Source of the DNA: M3007 sp965249785
GTDB lineage: Bacteria > Bacteroidota > Bacteroidia > Chitinophagales > Saprospiraceae
DNA: 64,000 nt
Assembly: GCA_965249785.1 (NCBI GenBank)
Contig: CBDFMU010000012.1
Coordinates: 310,001 to 374,000, forward strand
Reading direction: 5' to 3'
Shown piece by piece: positions 25,614 to 34,626 of the stretch. The notes below the pieces were generated by a model. That model was not told the origin of the DNA and made no database searches. It saw nothing but the letters and a program-made list of their open reading frames with translations. The stretch's first letter is position 1, and each line of letters starts with the position of its first letter. Both the position numbers and the translations under genes were made by a program.

Positions 25614-26594
25614 TTACCCGTTATTAGAAGTCAGGCATAACAACATTACACTCAATAGAAAAATACCGAAATACAAAACCGCCTGTCGCCGTTCGTCGTG
25701 CATCATCTTCGTATCAGCATGTTCCTTGATGACTTGGTTGCTGGCCCGAATTACTTGCAACAGAATCAAGGAGATAAGCGCATAACTTAACAGATAGATT
25801 TTATCCATTAGCACCATGTAACCCGTGTCGGGCAGTGCCTCGCTATATGATTGCTGCAAAAAAACTGCCGTTAGCAAGGCTCCGATTGGCAGGGACGCAC
25901 GCGTGTCAGTATGGCTGGGATGCAGTAATAATGCACCGAGGCTCACTAATAAAACAATGATCAGCGGCAGCAGCATTTTCAACAAAAAATAACTGAACGG
26001 TCGGGATAGCGTAAGCAAAAAAGTCAGGTTACTATATCGTCGGGCATTCTCTTGTGGATTGCCGAAGTCAGTCGCATAGTCGTGAACCGTGGATTCCATG
26101 CGATAGTTCTGCTGGGTCCAGCCCACCAGATTGAGGGTACCGCGAATACCCGTAGCAATAGTATCCGGTAAATATACCAAGGAATCGGAAGGGTATTCCG
26201 GGCTTTCCACCTGAATATCCAGTGCATGGCTATCCAGCGGGAAACGATTGAGCGCGAAAGCGTGAAAAAATCGGCCCTCGATGCGCATGATCTTGTATTT
26301 CGTGCCATCTTTCAGCGTTACTGGCGTACTGTCGCCATCAAAACCGGTTTTAGCCATGCTCCATTTTTCAATAGAATTGACAAACTCGATATTCGTTGGG
26401 TCAATATGCCCCCGCCACTTAAACCAAATGTAAAAATCTGCATAAAAGGAGTGCTCGTCCATATTCAGGCCGTACAGATTCATCACGTAAATACCCGTAT
26501 GTACTTGTTGCGGCTGCGCCAATGCTGGGCTGGTGCCGACGAATATAATGACTATGATGGAGAAAAATTTCTGGGAAAGGCAGGAAAAAGGCAT
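25614..26594 (-). CDS. Pentameric ligand-gated ion channel homologue (Cys-loop family fold)
   Basis: The 326-residue protein starts with a signal peptide (residues 1-25, ending ALAQ). The ligand-binding-domain features are FYADFYIWFKWRG, RIEGRFFHAFALNRFPLDSH and ALDIQVES. The stretch corresponding to the eukaryotic Cys-loop lacks cysteines, as in bacterial members. Four membrane helices follow: FSYFLLKMLLPLIIVLLVSL (M1), ASLPIGALLTAVFLQQS (M2, pore), LMDKIYLLSYALISLILLQV (M3) and LYFGIFLLSVMLLCL (M4). It probably forms a homopentameric inner-membrane channel; ion selectivity and ligand cannot be read. The ATG at 26594 is set by the signal peptide. Confidence 0.85.
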   Translation of the reverse strand: MPFSCLSQKFFSIIVIIFVGTSPALAQPQQVHTGIYVMNLYGLNMDEHSFYADFYIWFKWRGHIDPTNIEFVNSIEKWSMAKTGFDGDSTPVTLKDGTKYKIMRIEGRFFHAFALNRFPLDSHALDIQVESPEYPSDSLVYLPDTIATGIRGTLNLVGWTQQNYRMESTVHDYATDFGNPQENARRYSNLTFLLTLSRPFSYFLLKMLLPLIIVLLVSLGALLLHPSHTDTRASLPIGALLTAVFLQQSYSEALPDTGYMVLMDKIYLLSYALISLILLQVIRASNQVIKEHADTKMMHDERRQAVLYFGIFLLSVMLLCLTSNNG

Positions 26595-26837
26595 AGTGAT
26601 TAGTTGCTTCAAAATTTTAATATTCCATTGCAGCCAAGTGGTTGACAATGTGCATGGCATTGGCACGCCTCAGCTTTTACAATTCTACCAGCGCATTGTC
26701 GAGCGAGTGCAAAGCCGGAAGTCGCGTCGAATAGGTTGAGCCGAGTAAATCAATTCTTGCATTGGAAGATAATTTTACCAAAAAAGCGGCATTTTTGGCG
26801 TTCAAAAGTAGAAAACATTTCCAATCTGGTCAGCAAA

Positions 26838-27317
26838 ATGAATGCACAGCAGTCTCTTATCGAAGAATTCTACACCGCTTTTCAGCAGCGTGATTATCGC
26901 AAAATGGCCGCTGCCTACCATCCCGCCGCTACTTTCCGGGACGGTGCTTTTGACCTGAAAAACGGGAAAGAAATCGCTGCCATGTGGCACATGCTTTGCA
27001 TCGGCGCGCGCGATCTACGCGTAGAATACCGCGATGTGCAAGCCGACGAAAAACATGGTTCCGCCCATTGGGAAGCCTGGTATACGTTCAGTCGGACGGG
27101 TCGGCCCGTACACAATGTGATCGAATCGGAATTCACCCTTCAGGATGGCAAAATCCTTCACCAGATAGATACATTTTCCTTCTGGCGTTGGTCGCGCCAA
27201 TCGCTGGGAACGCCTGGTTTGTTATTAGGTTGGACGCCATTTTTGCAAAATAAGGTCCGCGCGACGGCGATGGCTGGTTTGCGGAAATTCATTTCGGAAC
27301 ATCGGGAATATCAATGA
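26838..27317 (+). CDS. NTF2-like (SnoaL-type) protein
   Basis: The 159-residue protein shows the NTF2-like opening MNAQQSLIEEFYTAFQQRDY, AAAYHPAATFRDGAFDLKNG, AMWHMLC and a late FTLQDGKILHQIDTFSFWRW strand pair. NTF2-like folds serve as small-molecule isomerases or as accessory binding proteins; no catalytic set is certain here. The stop overlaps the dipeptide epimerase start by 4 nt (ATGA), so translation is coupled. An in-frame start at 26736 was rejected because the family core begins at 26838. Confidence 0.8.
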   Translation: MNAQQSLIEEFYTAFQQRDYRKMAAAYHPAATFRDGAFDLKNGKEIAAMWHMLCIGARDLRVEYRDVQADEKHGSAHWEAWYTFSRTGRPVHNVIESEFTLQDGKILHQIDTFSFWRWSRQSLGTPGLLLGWTPFLQNKVRATAMAGLRKFISEHREYQ

Positions 27318-28360
27318 ATTTAATCCTAACTCACCGTCCTCTCCTTCTCGAACTCCGCCACCCTTTCCGCTTGGCTATCGGTATGCGCACCCACACCAAC
27401 GCCGTCCTCACTGAACTGCATTGGGAAGGCCAAATTGGTTACGGCGAAGCCGCCATGCCGCCCTATTATGGGGAAACCCACGCCACTGCTGCCGCCTTCC
27501 TCAACCAAGCAGCGGAAGTATTAAAAACCAAAATCTACCCCTTTGATATTTCCGCTTTGATGAGCGAGATAGATGCCATCGCGTCCGGCAACCACGCCGC
27601 CAAGGCCGCTGTGGATATTGCGCTGCACGACCTGTGGGGGAAATTGGAAAATCAACCAGTTTGGCAATTATTGGGTGGAATTGATCCTCAAAAAATGCCG
27701 CGTACGAGTTTCACTATCGGCATGGATACGCCCGAAGTGCTGCGTCAAAAAGTAGCGGAAGCCGACGGTTTTCAAATCCTGAAAATCAAACTCGGCAGCG
27801 ACGATGACCGCGCCATCATCCGCACCATCCGCGAAGTGTCTGACCTGCCAATTTATGCCGATGCTAATCAGGGTTGGACGGATCGCGTAGCCGCGCTCGA
27901 CCTTATTTATTGGTTGGCAGAGCAGAATGTGCCACTCATTGAGCAGCCTACGCCGAAAGAAGATTTGGACAGCGCGGCCTGGCTCACCGCCCGTTCGCCG
28001 CTACCGATTATTGCCGACGAGAGTTTTCAGCGTTTCGCCGACCTTGAGCGCGTGGCCAATTCTTTTCACGGCGTAAATATTAAACTGATGAAATGCACAG
28101 GCCTGGCCGAAGGCTACCGCATCGCACAAACCGCTCGTAAACGAGGGTTGAAATTAATGATTGGCTGCATGACGGAGACTTCCTGTGGCATTCGCGCCGC
28201 TGCGCAACTGGCCCCGCTTTGCGATTATGCTGATCTGGATGGCTGTTGGTTGATTTCTAACAATTCGTTTACGGAACCACAACTGCAGGATGGACGACTA
28301 TGGCTTGGTGATGCGGCAGGATTAGGATTAATGGAAAAGTTTGAAATTGGTTTTCATTGA
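27314..28360 (+). CDS. Dipeptide epimerase (L-Ala-D/L-Glu epimerase-like, enolase superfamily)
   Basis: The 348-residue enolase-superfamily protein belongs to the muconate-lactonising subgroup. It shows the catalytic KIKLG Lys pair, metal-binding Asp/Glu/Asp in YADANQGW, LIEQPT and IADES, the second catalytic Lys in VNIKLMKCTG, and GCMTETSCG and YADLDG, typical of Ala-Glu epimerases. The likely role is epimerising L-Ala-D-Glu from recycled murein peptide, though dipeptide specificity varies. It is translationally coupled to the upstream NTF2-like gene. Confidence 0.92.
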   Translation: MNLILTHRPLLLELRHPFRLAIGMRTHTNAVLTELHWEGQIGYGEAAMPPYYGETHATAAAFLNQAAEVLKTKIYPFDISALMSEIDAIASGNHAAKAAVDIALHDLWGKLENQPVWQLLGGIDPQKMPRTSFTIGMDTPEVLRQKVAEADGFQILKIKLGSDDDRAIIRTIREVSDLPIYADANQGWTDRVAALDLIYWLAEQNVPLIEQPTPKEDLDSAAWLTARSPLPIIADESFQRFADLERVANSFHGVNIKLMKCTGLAEGYRIAQTARKRGLKLMIGCMTETSCGIRAAAQLAPLCDYADLDGCWLISNNSFTEPQLQDGRLWLGDAAGLGLMEKFEIGFH

Positions 28361-28388
28361 ATTTCGCCGGACTGTAGTCGGATTTAAG

Positions 28389-28396
28389 TACGTTTG
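28389..28396 (+). promoter_or_regulatory. TAnnTTTG -7 box upstream of the SBP-OmpA gene
   Basis: TACGTTTG matches the consensus; TTTC (one mismatch to TTTG) lies 23 nt upstream at 28362-28365. The ATG follows 108 nt later. Confidence 0.45.
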
Positions 28397-28504
28397 TGTC
28401 GAAGATATAGTGCTTCCCGTACCGTTTGGGGGCCAACTTTCCGCCATCAAACGGTCATTTTTTCAAACCAAATTCTTTCTTCGAAACCCAATTTTCTCAG
28501 CCCT

Positions 28505-30301
28505 ATGGCACGCTTAACCACTTTTTCCCGACTCCTTATCACCTTAGTTATCGTCGGCGGCGTTTTTTTCCTCGCCCGCACTTTTCTTGGCAAGTCCGGC
28601 CTATTGGATAAAAAAGTAAACGTCGTTGATCTTGAAAAAACTGATAGTCAGACCAACGAAATCCTCAGTTCGGCTCCCAAAAACTACGCAACCTCCGGCC
28701 TGAACCAACTACCTTTTCCCAGCAAAAATGATTTTAACGGAAGCGGTGCTACCAAAATGACTTACCTCGGCATGGGTTGGAATGCCCAAACGCCGATTTC
28801 TTATGCTAATGGTGGCGCGAATACTAAAGCTGGTAGCCTGATGGCGAAAAGTAATATTGACCTGACTTTTACCCGGCAAGACGATTATAGTAAAATGCAG
28901 GAGGCTCTTGTCAAATTTGCTTCCGACTATAAAAGCAACCCGAAAGCACCCGCCGTTTTCTGCGGCATTATGGGTGACAACCTGGCTTCTTTCAAAGTGG
29001 CCCTCGACCAAAAACTGTCCGAAGTAGACCCTTCTTACAAAGTGAAAGGCTTCTACATTGCTGGTTATTCTTATGGCGAGGATAAGTTTATTGGGCCAGT
29101 TTCCTGGAAAAAAGACCCGCAAAAAGCACGTGGTGGTGTCTGTGCCGTAGTGCTAAAAGATGGTGACCAAAATATCGCTATCAAATGGGCTTCCGACAAT
29201 GACGTGCCAGTGAATCCTGACCCAATGGTGTACGATGCAGGTCGCCTCAATTTCGTGGGTGTTTCTACTTTCGTGGAAGCCGCCGACCGTTTTGTGGCCA
29301 ACCAAGGCGTAGAACTACCCGAAGTGAAAGACGGTAAGAAAACTGGCCAAACCAAGACCGTGAAAATAGATGCTGCATCCACTTGGTCGCCCGAAGATGA
29401 GAAGGTGTTTAAAACTGGCCGCGACGTGGTCACGCTGCTGAGCACCCGCGAAAACGTGAAGCAAATGCCTTGCCTGATACTGGGTCTGAACAAGTATTTG
29501 GAACAAAATATTGACCCAACCAAACGTTTGGTAACTGCGCTGGCCACTGCTGGCGATCAGGTGAAAACCTACGACGCTGCGCTCCGCTACGGTTGCGAAA
29601 TGAATAAGGATGTCTTTGGTAACGAGATAAACTGGTACGAACTCTACAAGGGCAAGGACGTAGATATGCCTTCCGGGCGCACGGCTTCGGTGGGTGGTTC
29701 GCGCTCCTGCAATTTGGCCGATAATGCCGATGATTTGGGCATAGCCGAGAGTGCTTCCAACTCTTATGCCTCGGTGTACACTTTGTTTGCCAATTACATG
29801 AGCAAACTTTATCCCGAAGATTTACCCAGTTTTCCCCCGGCTGCTGATGTGCTGGATTTGTCTGCGCTGAAAGTCGTGTACGCTAGTTCTGACAAAGGCA
29901 AAATGACTGAGGGCTTTAAGGAAACCTACTCGAAAGGGGAGATGACCGATGTCTATGGTCGCCGCAACTACAATATTGAGTTTGAAAGTGGTAAAGCCAA
30001 ATTCACACCGCAGAGTGAAAAAGTGTTGGAAGAAATATTCAATAGCGTGACTACCACCAATCTGCGTATGAGCATTAAAGGTCATACCGATAATGTGGGC
30101 AACTACGAAACAAACATGGACCTCTCGCAGGCCCGCGCCGATGCTGTGCGCCAATGGATCATGAAACGCTCGAAATATAGTTTCGCCGCCGACCGTTTTG
30201 CGCAGGTGCAGGGCTATGGTTCTGACAAAGCACTTGCTTCCAATGATACACCGGAAGGACGGGCGCGGAATCGTCGGGTAGAGATTGTGTTTGGAGATTA
30301 A
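28505..30301 (+). CDS. Solute-binding protein fused to C-terminal OmpA domain
   Basis: The 598-residue protein has an N-terminal membrane helix (LLITLVIVGGVFFLARTFLG) without a lipobox. A large periplasmic region (about 60-440) with the look of an NMT1/phosphate-type solute-binding domain follows: LGMGWNAQTPISYANGGANT, DVVTLLSTRENVKQMPCLIL. The OmpA domain (about 470-598) has YNIEFESGKAKFTPQSEKVL, IKGHTDNVGNYETNMDLSQA and RARNRRVEIVFGD, the peptidoglycan-binding signature. It likely delivers a substrate to the ABC permease encoded next while anchored to inner membrane and cell wall. The ATG at 28505 starts right before the helix. The substrate is unknown. Confidence 0.85.
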   Translation: MARLTTFSRLLITLVIVGGVFFLARTFLGKSGLLDKKVNVVDLEKTDSQTNEILSSAPKNYATSGLNQLPFPSKNDFNGSGATKMTYLGMGWNAQTPISYANGGANTKAGSLMAKSNIDLTFTRQDDYSKMQEALVKFASDYKSNPKAPAVFCGIMGDNLASFKVALDQKLSEVDPSYKVKGFYIAGYSYGEDKFIGPVSWKKDPQKARGGVCAVVLKDGDQNIAIKWASDNDVPVNPDPMVYDAGRLNFVGVSTFVEAADRFVANQGVELPEVKDGKKTGQTKTVKIDAASTWSPEDEKVFKTGRDVVTLLSTRENVKQMPCLILGLNKYLEQNIDPTKRLVTALATAGDQVKTYDAALRYGCEMNKDVFGNEINWYELYKGKDVDMPSGRTASVGGSRSCNLADNADDLGIAESASNSYASVYTLFANYMSKLYPEDLPSFPPAADVLDLSALKVVYASSDKGKMTEGFKETYSKGEMTDVYGRRNYNIEFESGKAKFTPQSEKVLEEIFNSVTTTNLRMSIKGHTDNVGNYETNMDLSQARADAVRQWIMKRSKYSFAADRFAQVQGYGSDKALASNDTPEGRARNRRVEIVFGD

Positions 30302-30332
30302 TTGATCTGGTATCAACCGAGTCTTTCAATTA

Positions 30333-30398
30333 TCATCCTGTCGGGAACCGTCCACGTCGCGGCGTACACCGTAACGTGGACGGTTTCCGGTAGAATGA
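30333..30398. repeat. Imperfect 24-bp hairpin between SBP-OmpA and permease genes
   Basis: Arms 30333-30356 and 30375-30398 pair at about 20 of 24 positions around an 18-nt loop. No T run follows, so it is more likely an RNA-processing or attenuation structure than a terminator. Confidence 0.5.
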
Positions 30399-30469
30399 CA
30401 AAACACACGCTTACCGACCACGGTGTTTGATTATCATAATCAATCCCGGTAGAAACAGGGATGTTACTG

Positions 30470-30516
30470 CCTTCCATTTGCTGATTGCCTTTTGCAATTT
30501 TGCTTATTTATTTTCT
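30470..30516 (+). promoter_or_regulatory. TTGC-word leader before the ABC permease
   Basis: It contains four TTGC words at about 7-nt spacing, with TTTG at 30477-30480 and CAATTTTG at 30495-30502, the same 14-nt spacing seen upstream of the Crp/Fnr gene at 6.5 kb. Confidence 0.4.
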
Positions 30517-31335
30517 ATGCACCAACTCAAAGAACTATTCCGCTGGAATGGCAACATATCCAGCACGACCCGCGCGCTGCTAATCGCGACCTACACCGTT
30601 GTGATTTTTCTGGCCTGGCAATTTTTCTGTCCGGTGGGACTGCCGCATCCCGATAAAGTCCGGAATGCCTGGCTGGAACTGGTTTCGCAGTACAACTTGT
30701 TGGGCGAACTGGGCGCGAGTGCACAGACTGCCCTGCTGTCTATGGCTCTGACGATCGTAGTGGCGATGATTTTGGCTTATTTGAGCCGTGTACCAGTATT
30801 CATGCCGCTGGTGGAATTGATTACCAAATTCCGGTTTTTATCGCTCATCGGGGTCAGTTTTATCTTTCTGCTTTTTACCAGCACATCTTTTCAGGCGAAA
30901 CTCTTTACCATGAGTTTTACCATCCTGACTTATTTGCTCACGGGCGTTATTGCAGTCATTCGTGATATTCCGCAACGCATGTATTCGTATAGCCGCACAC
31001 TGCGCATGAACGAGCAGGAAGTTACCTGGTACACCGTGGTGCGCGGTACGCTCTATGAAGCCGTAGATTTGATGGCCCAAAACTTTGCTATTGCCTGGAT
31101 GATGCTCACTAGTATTGAGTCTATGTTTCGGGAATATGGCGGCGTGGGGGCTTTATTAGTAAATGTGTATCAGCGTAAAGGATTTGAGTACGTTTTTGCC
31201 ATTCAAATTACTATTTTAATAGTTGGTTTATTACTGGATAGTCTATTACGCGGCGCGATTTGGATTGCATTTCCTTGGAAAAGAAAAGAGACTAGTAATC
31301 CGTTATTAAAATGGCTGGCGGGCAGTAGTAATTAG
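30517..31335 (+). CDS. ABC transporter permease, NitT/TauT-like
   Basis: The 272-residue inner-membrane protein has about six helices of the BPD_transp_1 fold: TYTVVIFLAWQFFCPVGLP, SAQTALLSMALTIVVAMILA, FLSLIGVSFIFLLFTS. A cytoplasmic EAA-like loop for ATPase docking (YSRTLRMNEQEVTWYTVVRG) is followed by EAVDLMAQNFAIAWMMLTS. It belongs to the transporter made with the SBP-OmpA protein upstream and the ATPase downstream. The ATG at 30517 fits the first hydrophilic segment; an upstream extension is unsupported. Confidence 0.88.
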   Translation: MHQLKELFRWNGNISSTTRALLIATYTVVIFLAWQFFCPVGLPHPDKVRNAWLELVSQYNLLGELGASAQTALLSMALTIVVAMILAYLSRVPVFMPLVELITKFRFLSLIGVSFIFLLFTSTSFQAKLFTMSFTILTYLLTGVIAVIRDIPQRMYSYSRTLRMNEQEVTWYTVVRGTLYEAVDLMAQNFAIAWMMLTSIESMFREYGGVGALLVNVYQRKGFEYVFAIQITILIVGLLLDSLLRGAIWIAFPWKRKETSNPLLKWLAGSSN

Positions 31336-31485
31336 TTATGAGATATGAGTTATAAGTTATAAGTTATAAGTTATAAGTTATTACTACTTGCACTGTATTA
31401 GAATGTGCTATGAATTTAATTTCGCTTAAATAACCGATTAGTTATGAACCATTAATCTCATATCTTATAACCCATAACTCATAAC
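31335..31485. repeat. Tandem TTATAAG words and inverted partner arm
   Basis: About five TTATAAG copies follow GTTATGAGATATGAG at 31335-31380. A complementary arm with CATATC, TTATAACCC and CATAACTC words lies at 31456-31485, ending 8 nt before the ATPase start codon. Confidence 0.75.
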
Positions 31486-31493
31486 TCAAAAAC

Positions 31494-32339
31494 ATGGCCA
31501 CCTACGAAAGAAAAGAACCGCTTTTACTAGATGTCAATATTGAATTGTTTGAATATCGCGAAGGGCAACCTATCCTGAAAAATATCAAGCAACAAGTGCT
31601 GGATGTGGTGCGTCCCGACGTGAATCAGGGGCAAGTACTGGCTATTTTGGGGCCGTCTGGTATTGGTAAATCTACCTTATTTGAACTGATTGCCGGACTG
31701 CGCGTACCCACCAAAGGAACGGTGCAGGCCTATTCACCTTCTTTAAAAAAGTTAATGCCGGTCAGTCCACATCTTATCGGTATGGTGTATCAGACTTATG
31801 ACCTTTATCCTTTTCTAAAAGTGCGTTCGCAATTGGAATTGGGAGCCAAAAAGGGCGGTTGTATGGGCAATGATTTAAAGGAAAAAGTAGACTATTATCT
31901 GGATCATTTTCGTCTGCGCGAACACGCCACTAAATTTCCCAACGAACTGTCCGGTGGACAACGCCAACGTTTGGCTATTGCGCAACAACTGCTTTGTAGT
32001 AGTACCATACTGCTTATGGATGAACCATTTTCCGGTTTGGATCCTTTGATGAAGGCCAAAATCTCCGAACTCATCGCCGACGTAGCCCAACTGGACGAAT
32101 TGCGCACCATCGTTATTGTTTCCCACGACATTGAGCCGACTTTGGCGATCTCCGATACCGTGTGGCTGATGGGCAAAAACGCCGATGGCAGTGCCTCCAT
32201 CGTCGAAACTATCGACATGATTGAGCGGGGCTTTACCTGGCGCAAGGACGTGCGGGCCGACCGCGATTTTCAGAAACTGGTCTTTGAAGTGAATGAACGT
32301 TTTCAAGTACTGAGCGACGGGGTGGTAGAAAAAGTTTAA
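31494..32339 (+). CDS. ABC transporter ATP-binding protein
   Basis: The 281-residue cytosolic ATPase has Walker A LGPSGIGKST, Q-loop GMVYQTYDLYP, signature LSGGQRQRLAIAQQLL, Walker B TILLMDEPFSGLDP and H-loop VIVSHDIEPTLAIS. About 50 residues of N-terminal extension precede Walker A, and a C-terminal tail follows the H-loop. It pairs with the permease and the SBP-OmpA protein. The direction (import) is inferred from the NitT/TauT-like permease. The gene is separated from the permease by the word-repeat element at 31335-31485. Confidence 0.93.
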   Translation: MATYERKEPLLLDVNIELFEYREGQPILKNIKQQVLDVVRPDVNQGQVLAILGPSGIGKSTLFELIAGLRVPTKGTVQAYSPSLKKLMPVSPHLIGMVYQTYDLYPFLKVRSQLELGAKKGGCMGNDLKEKVDYYLDHFRLREHATKFPNELSGGQRQRLAIAQQLLCSSTILLMDEPFSGLDPLMKAKISELIADVAQLDELRTIVIVSHDIEPTLAISDTVWLMGKNADGSASIVETIDMIERGFTWRKDVRADRDFQKLVFEVNERFQVLSDGVVEKV

Positions 32340-32346
32340 ACGCTAT

Positions 32347-33222
32347 TTATTTCAGCAAAACATAGTTGCGATATTCAAAAGGTCGCCAGCCAAAATACCT
32401 TTCAATCCAGTTGGAAAGACGGTCTTTCCATGACCAGCGCGCTTGCGCAGGATCGCCCGCAAACTGCCAATTCATGGCTGCTACGCGTGGCTGCATTACC
32501 GTCGGGTGCTGGCCAACAAAGCGTTCGAGCGGCTCGGCATCTTCATAATGGTACGCCGTTGCTGGCCCGGATAGTGATTGCGCTTTTGCATCTGAATGCC
32601 ACAAACGGTTGAAATTCAACTGTTTCTGTTGCTGCGCCGCCGGATTTTTCACCCAGCCGTAATGATGAATATAAGCAAGAAGCAAGCGAACGCGGAGTTT
32701 GTCGCCGTCCATTTTCCGAAAGCCCTGTGCATCACGATACGAACGAATCGTCTTGTCATTGCGAATAATGCGCACCTCCCGCCGGTACCAACGCCGCGAC
32801 GCACCCACAAAATCGTAAGAGCCATAAAAATGTCGGTATTTCAGCAATAGTCCTTCTGTGGTTGGATCATTTAAATACTGTTTCATCCCCGCCTGAATCG
32901 CGGGCAACTCGCTTTCCGGCACACATTCGTCGCCTTGAATGTAAAAGCACCAGTCATAATCTGACGGAATGGCATCGAAGGCTTTATTTGTTTCCACGGC
33001 TAATACCCGGCCCCCGGCGCGTAAATTGTCGTCCCAAACCGTTTCAACAATGTGAATTTTAGGGTCGTTAATACTGCGCACCAATTCCAGCGTCTTATCA
33101 TCCGACTGCCCGACCGCGACTACGAAATAATCGCATATCGAAAGAACAGAGGTGATGGCCTCCACAATGGGATAGTCGTATTGCAGGGCATTGCGAATAA
33201 AAGTGAAACCGGCGACGCGCAT
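32347..33222 (-). CDS. Family 2-like glycosyltransferase
   Basis: The 291-residue protein begins with a GT-A-like nucleotide-binding fold: RVAGFTFIRNALQYDYPIVE, ICDYFVVAVGQSDDKTLELV, WDDNLRAGGRVLAVETNKAF. It has YDWCFYIQGDECVPESEL in place of the usual DxD segment. The second half (RRWYRREVRIIRND, YAYHYED-like) is less conserved. It probably adds a sugar to a surface polysaccharide or protein; substrate unknown. It converges with the ABC ATPase gene, 7 nt apart. Confidence 0.85.
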   Translation of the reverse strand: MRVAGFTFIRNALQYDYPIVEAITSVLSICDYFVVAVGQSDDKTLELVRSINDPKIHIVETVWDDNLRAGGRVLAVETNKAFDAIPSDYDWCFYIQGDECVPESELPAIQAGMKQYLNDPTTEGLLLKYRHFYGSYDFVGASRRWYRREVRIIRNDKTIRSYRDAQGFRKMDGDKLRVRLLLAYIHHYGWVKNPAAQQQKQLNFNRLWHSDAKAQSLSGPATAYHYEDAEPLERFVGQHPTVMQPRVAAMNWQFAGDPAQARWSWKDRLSNWIERYFGWRPFEYRNYVLLK

Positions 33223-33405
33223 AGAAGAGAACCATGAATTGGCGGGCGAAAATGCTGAAAAAGGTGGAAATGGGCGGGATTTTTAAATTTTTGATCAGGA
33301 TGCAATGAGAGTGGATAAGAATTGTCAAAAATTTTGCAAAGATGTTAAATCATATTTACTTGTATAATATATATGTATGCCTAGGATATATTCTTTCAAA
33401 ACTGT

Positions 33406-33413
33406 TATCTTTG
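33406..33413 (+). promoter_or_regulatory. TAnnTTTG -7 box upstream of the ImmA/IrrE-type regulator
   Basis: TATCTTTG lies 19 nt before the ATG at 33433, in an AT-rich spacer of 210 nt. Confidence 0.5.
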
Positions 33414-33432
33414 GACTGACAATATTCATCTA

Positions 33433-34626
33433 ATGGCACAAAATCAAGTTATTCCTATTGCTCCTTCTGTGCTAAAATGGGCACGGGAGACGCGTGGATT
33501 TAGTCAAGCAGATGTAGCTGCAAGGTTAAAAAAAGATGAAGATATAATTAAATCTTGGGAATCCGGCGAATCTCAACCCTCTTTTGCACAACTGGAAAAG
33601 TTGGCATACAGTATTTACAAACGCCCCCTAGCAGTTTTTTTCTTGTCTGAACCACCACAAGAAACTCCTTTAACACAAGACTTCAGAACATTGCCATCGC
33701 AAGATGTAAAGAATCTATCTCCCGAATTTAGATTGAAAGTACGGCGAGTAAAATATTATCAACTTGTCCTTGAAGAAATTTTTGATTCTAAAAATCCAAT
33801 TGAAAATCCTTTACATAAAGCTATAAAATTAAATCAGGAAACAAGTCCCACCCAAGCTTCAGCCATAACCCGCAAATATCTCGGACTAACTTATGAGCAG
33901 ATTAGAAAATTACCTGATCATACAGCAGCATTTAAATTATATAAGTCTTTATTAGAGGAAAAAGGTCTTTATGTTTTTCAGGAAACCTTGAAAGAAGTAA
34001 GCGGATTTAGCCTTTTTTCTCGTGAATTTCCAGTTATTTGTTTGAACGGCCCCGACATTCCACAGAAAAAAATATTTACGTTATTTCATGAGTTAGCTCA
34101 CATACTATTCAATATTGGAGGTATTTTCCGAGATGTTATCTCGGAACGATTAATTCGTGAAAAAGATGAAATTGAGGTTTTTTGCAACCGTTTTGCTGCT
34201 GAATTTTTAGTGCCAGAGCAATACTTACTTAGTGAACCAATTGTCGTAAACAATAGCAATAGTCTACAATGGGATGAATCAGACATTGCCAAATTATCAA
34301 ACATTTTTAAAGTAAGTAGAGAAACCTTATTACGCAGATTACTGGATTTAGGGCGCACAGATTCTACTTACTTTATCACTATGAAACGTAAGTGGGATAA
34401 ACAATATGCAGATTATGTAAAGGAAAAAAAAGAGCGTCAAAAAAACGGGCCGAACTGGCATACAACTCAGATAAGTCATCTTGGAAAGAAGTTTGTTAAT
34501 TCTGTATTCCAAGGACTTTCCGAAGGGAAAATTACTGAGTTGGACGCTGCTAATTTTTTGGGTATAAAAATTAATAAACTTTCTGATTATGCCCTTTTAA
34601 CCAACCCGCCTACGCAAGATGCCTAA
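33433..34626 (+). CDS. HTH plus ImmA/IrrE metallopeptidase regulator, antitoxin candidate
   Basis: The 397-residue protein has an N-terminal XRE-type helix-turn-helix (LKWARETRGFSQADVAARLK, IIKSWESGESQPSFAQLEKL). It also has a central ImmA/IrrE (DUF955, COG2856) metallopeptidase domain with zinc motif HELAH (His219, Glu220, His223) and a downstream FCNRFAAEFLVP. The arrangement with a DUF4411 gene overlapping by 8 nt is a known toxin-antitoxin layout in which this protein is the partner of the PIN-like toxin. The gene is AT-rich compared with neighbours, suggesting horizontal transfer. Confidence 0.88.
   Translation: MAQNQVIPIAPSVLKWARETRGFSQADVAARLKKDEDIIKSWESGESQPSFAQLEKLAYSIYKRPLAVFFLSEPPQETPLTQDFRTLPSQDVKNLSPEFRLKVRRVKYYQLVLEEIFDSKNPIENPLHKAIKLNQETSPTQASAITRKYLGLTYEQIRKLPDHTAAFKLYKSLLEEKGLYVFQETLKEVSGFSLFSREFPVICLNGPDIPQKKIFTLFHELAHILFNIGGIFRDVISERLIREKDEIEVFCNRFAAEFLVPEQYLLSEPIVVNNSNSLQWDESDIAKLSNIFKVSRETLLRRLLDLGRTDSTYFITMKRKWDKQYADYVKEKKERQKNGPNWHTTQISHLGKKFVNSVFQGLSEGKITELDAANFLGIKINKLSDYALLTNPPTQDA

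Noticed and set aside
31345..31380. Tandem TTATAAG copies as a possible CRISPR array
   Set aside because: Units are 7 nt with no spacers and no cas genes nearby; it is a short tandem repeat with an inverted partner.
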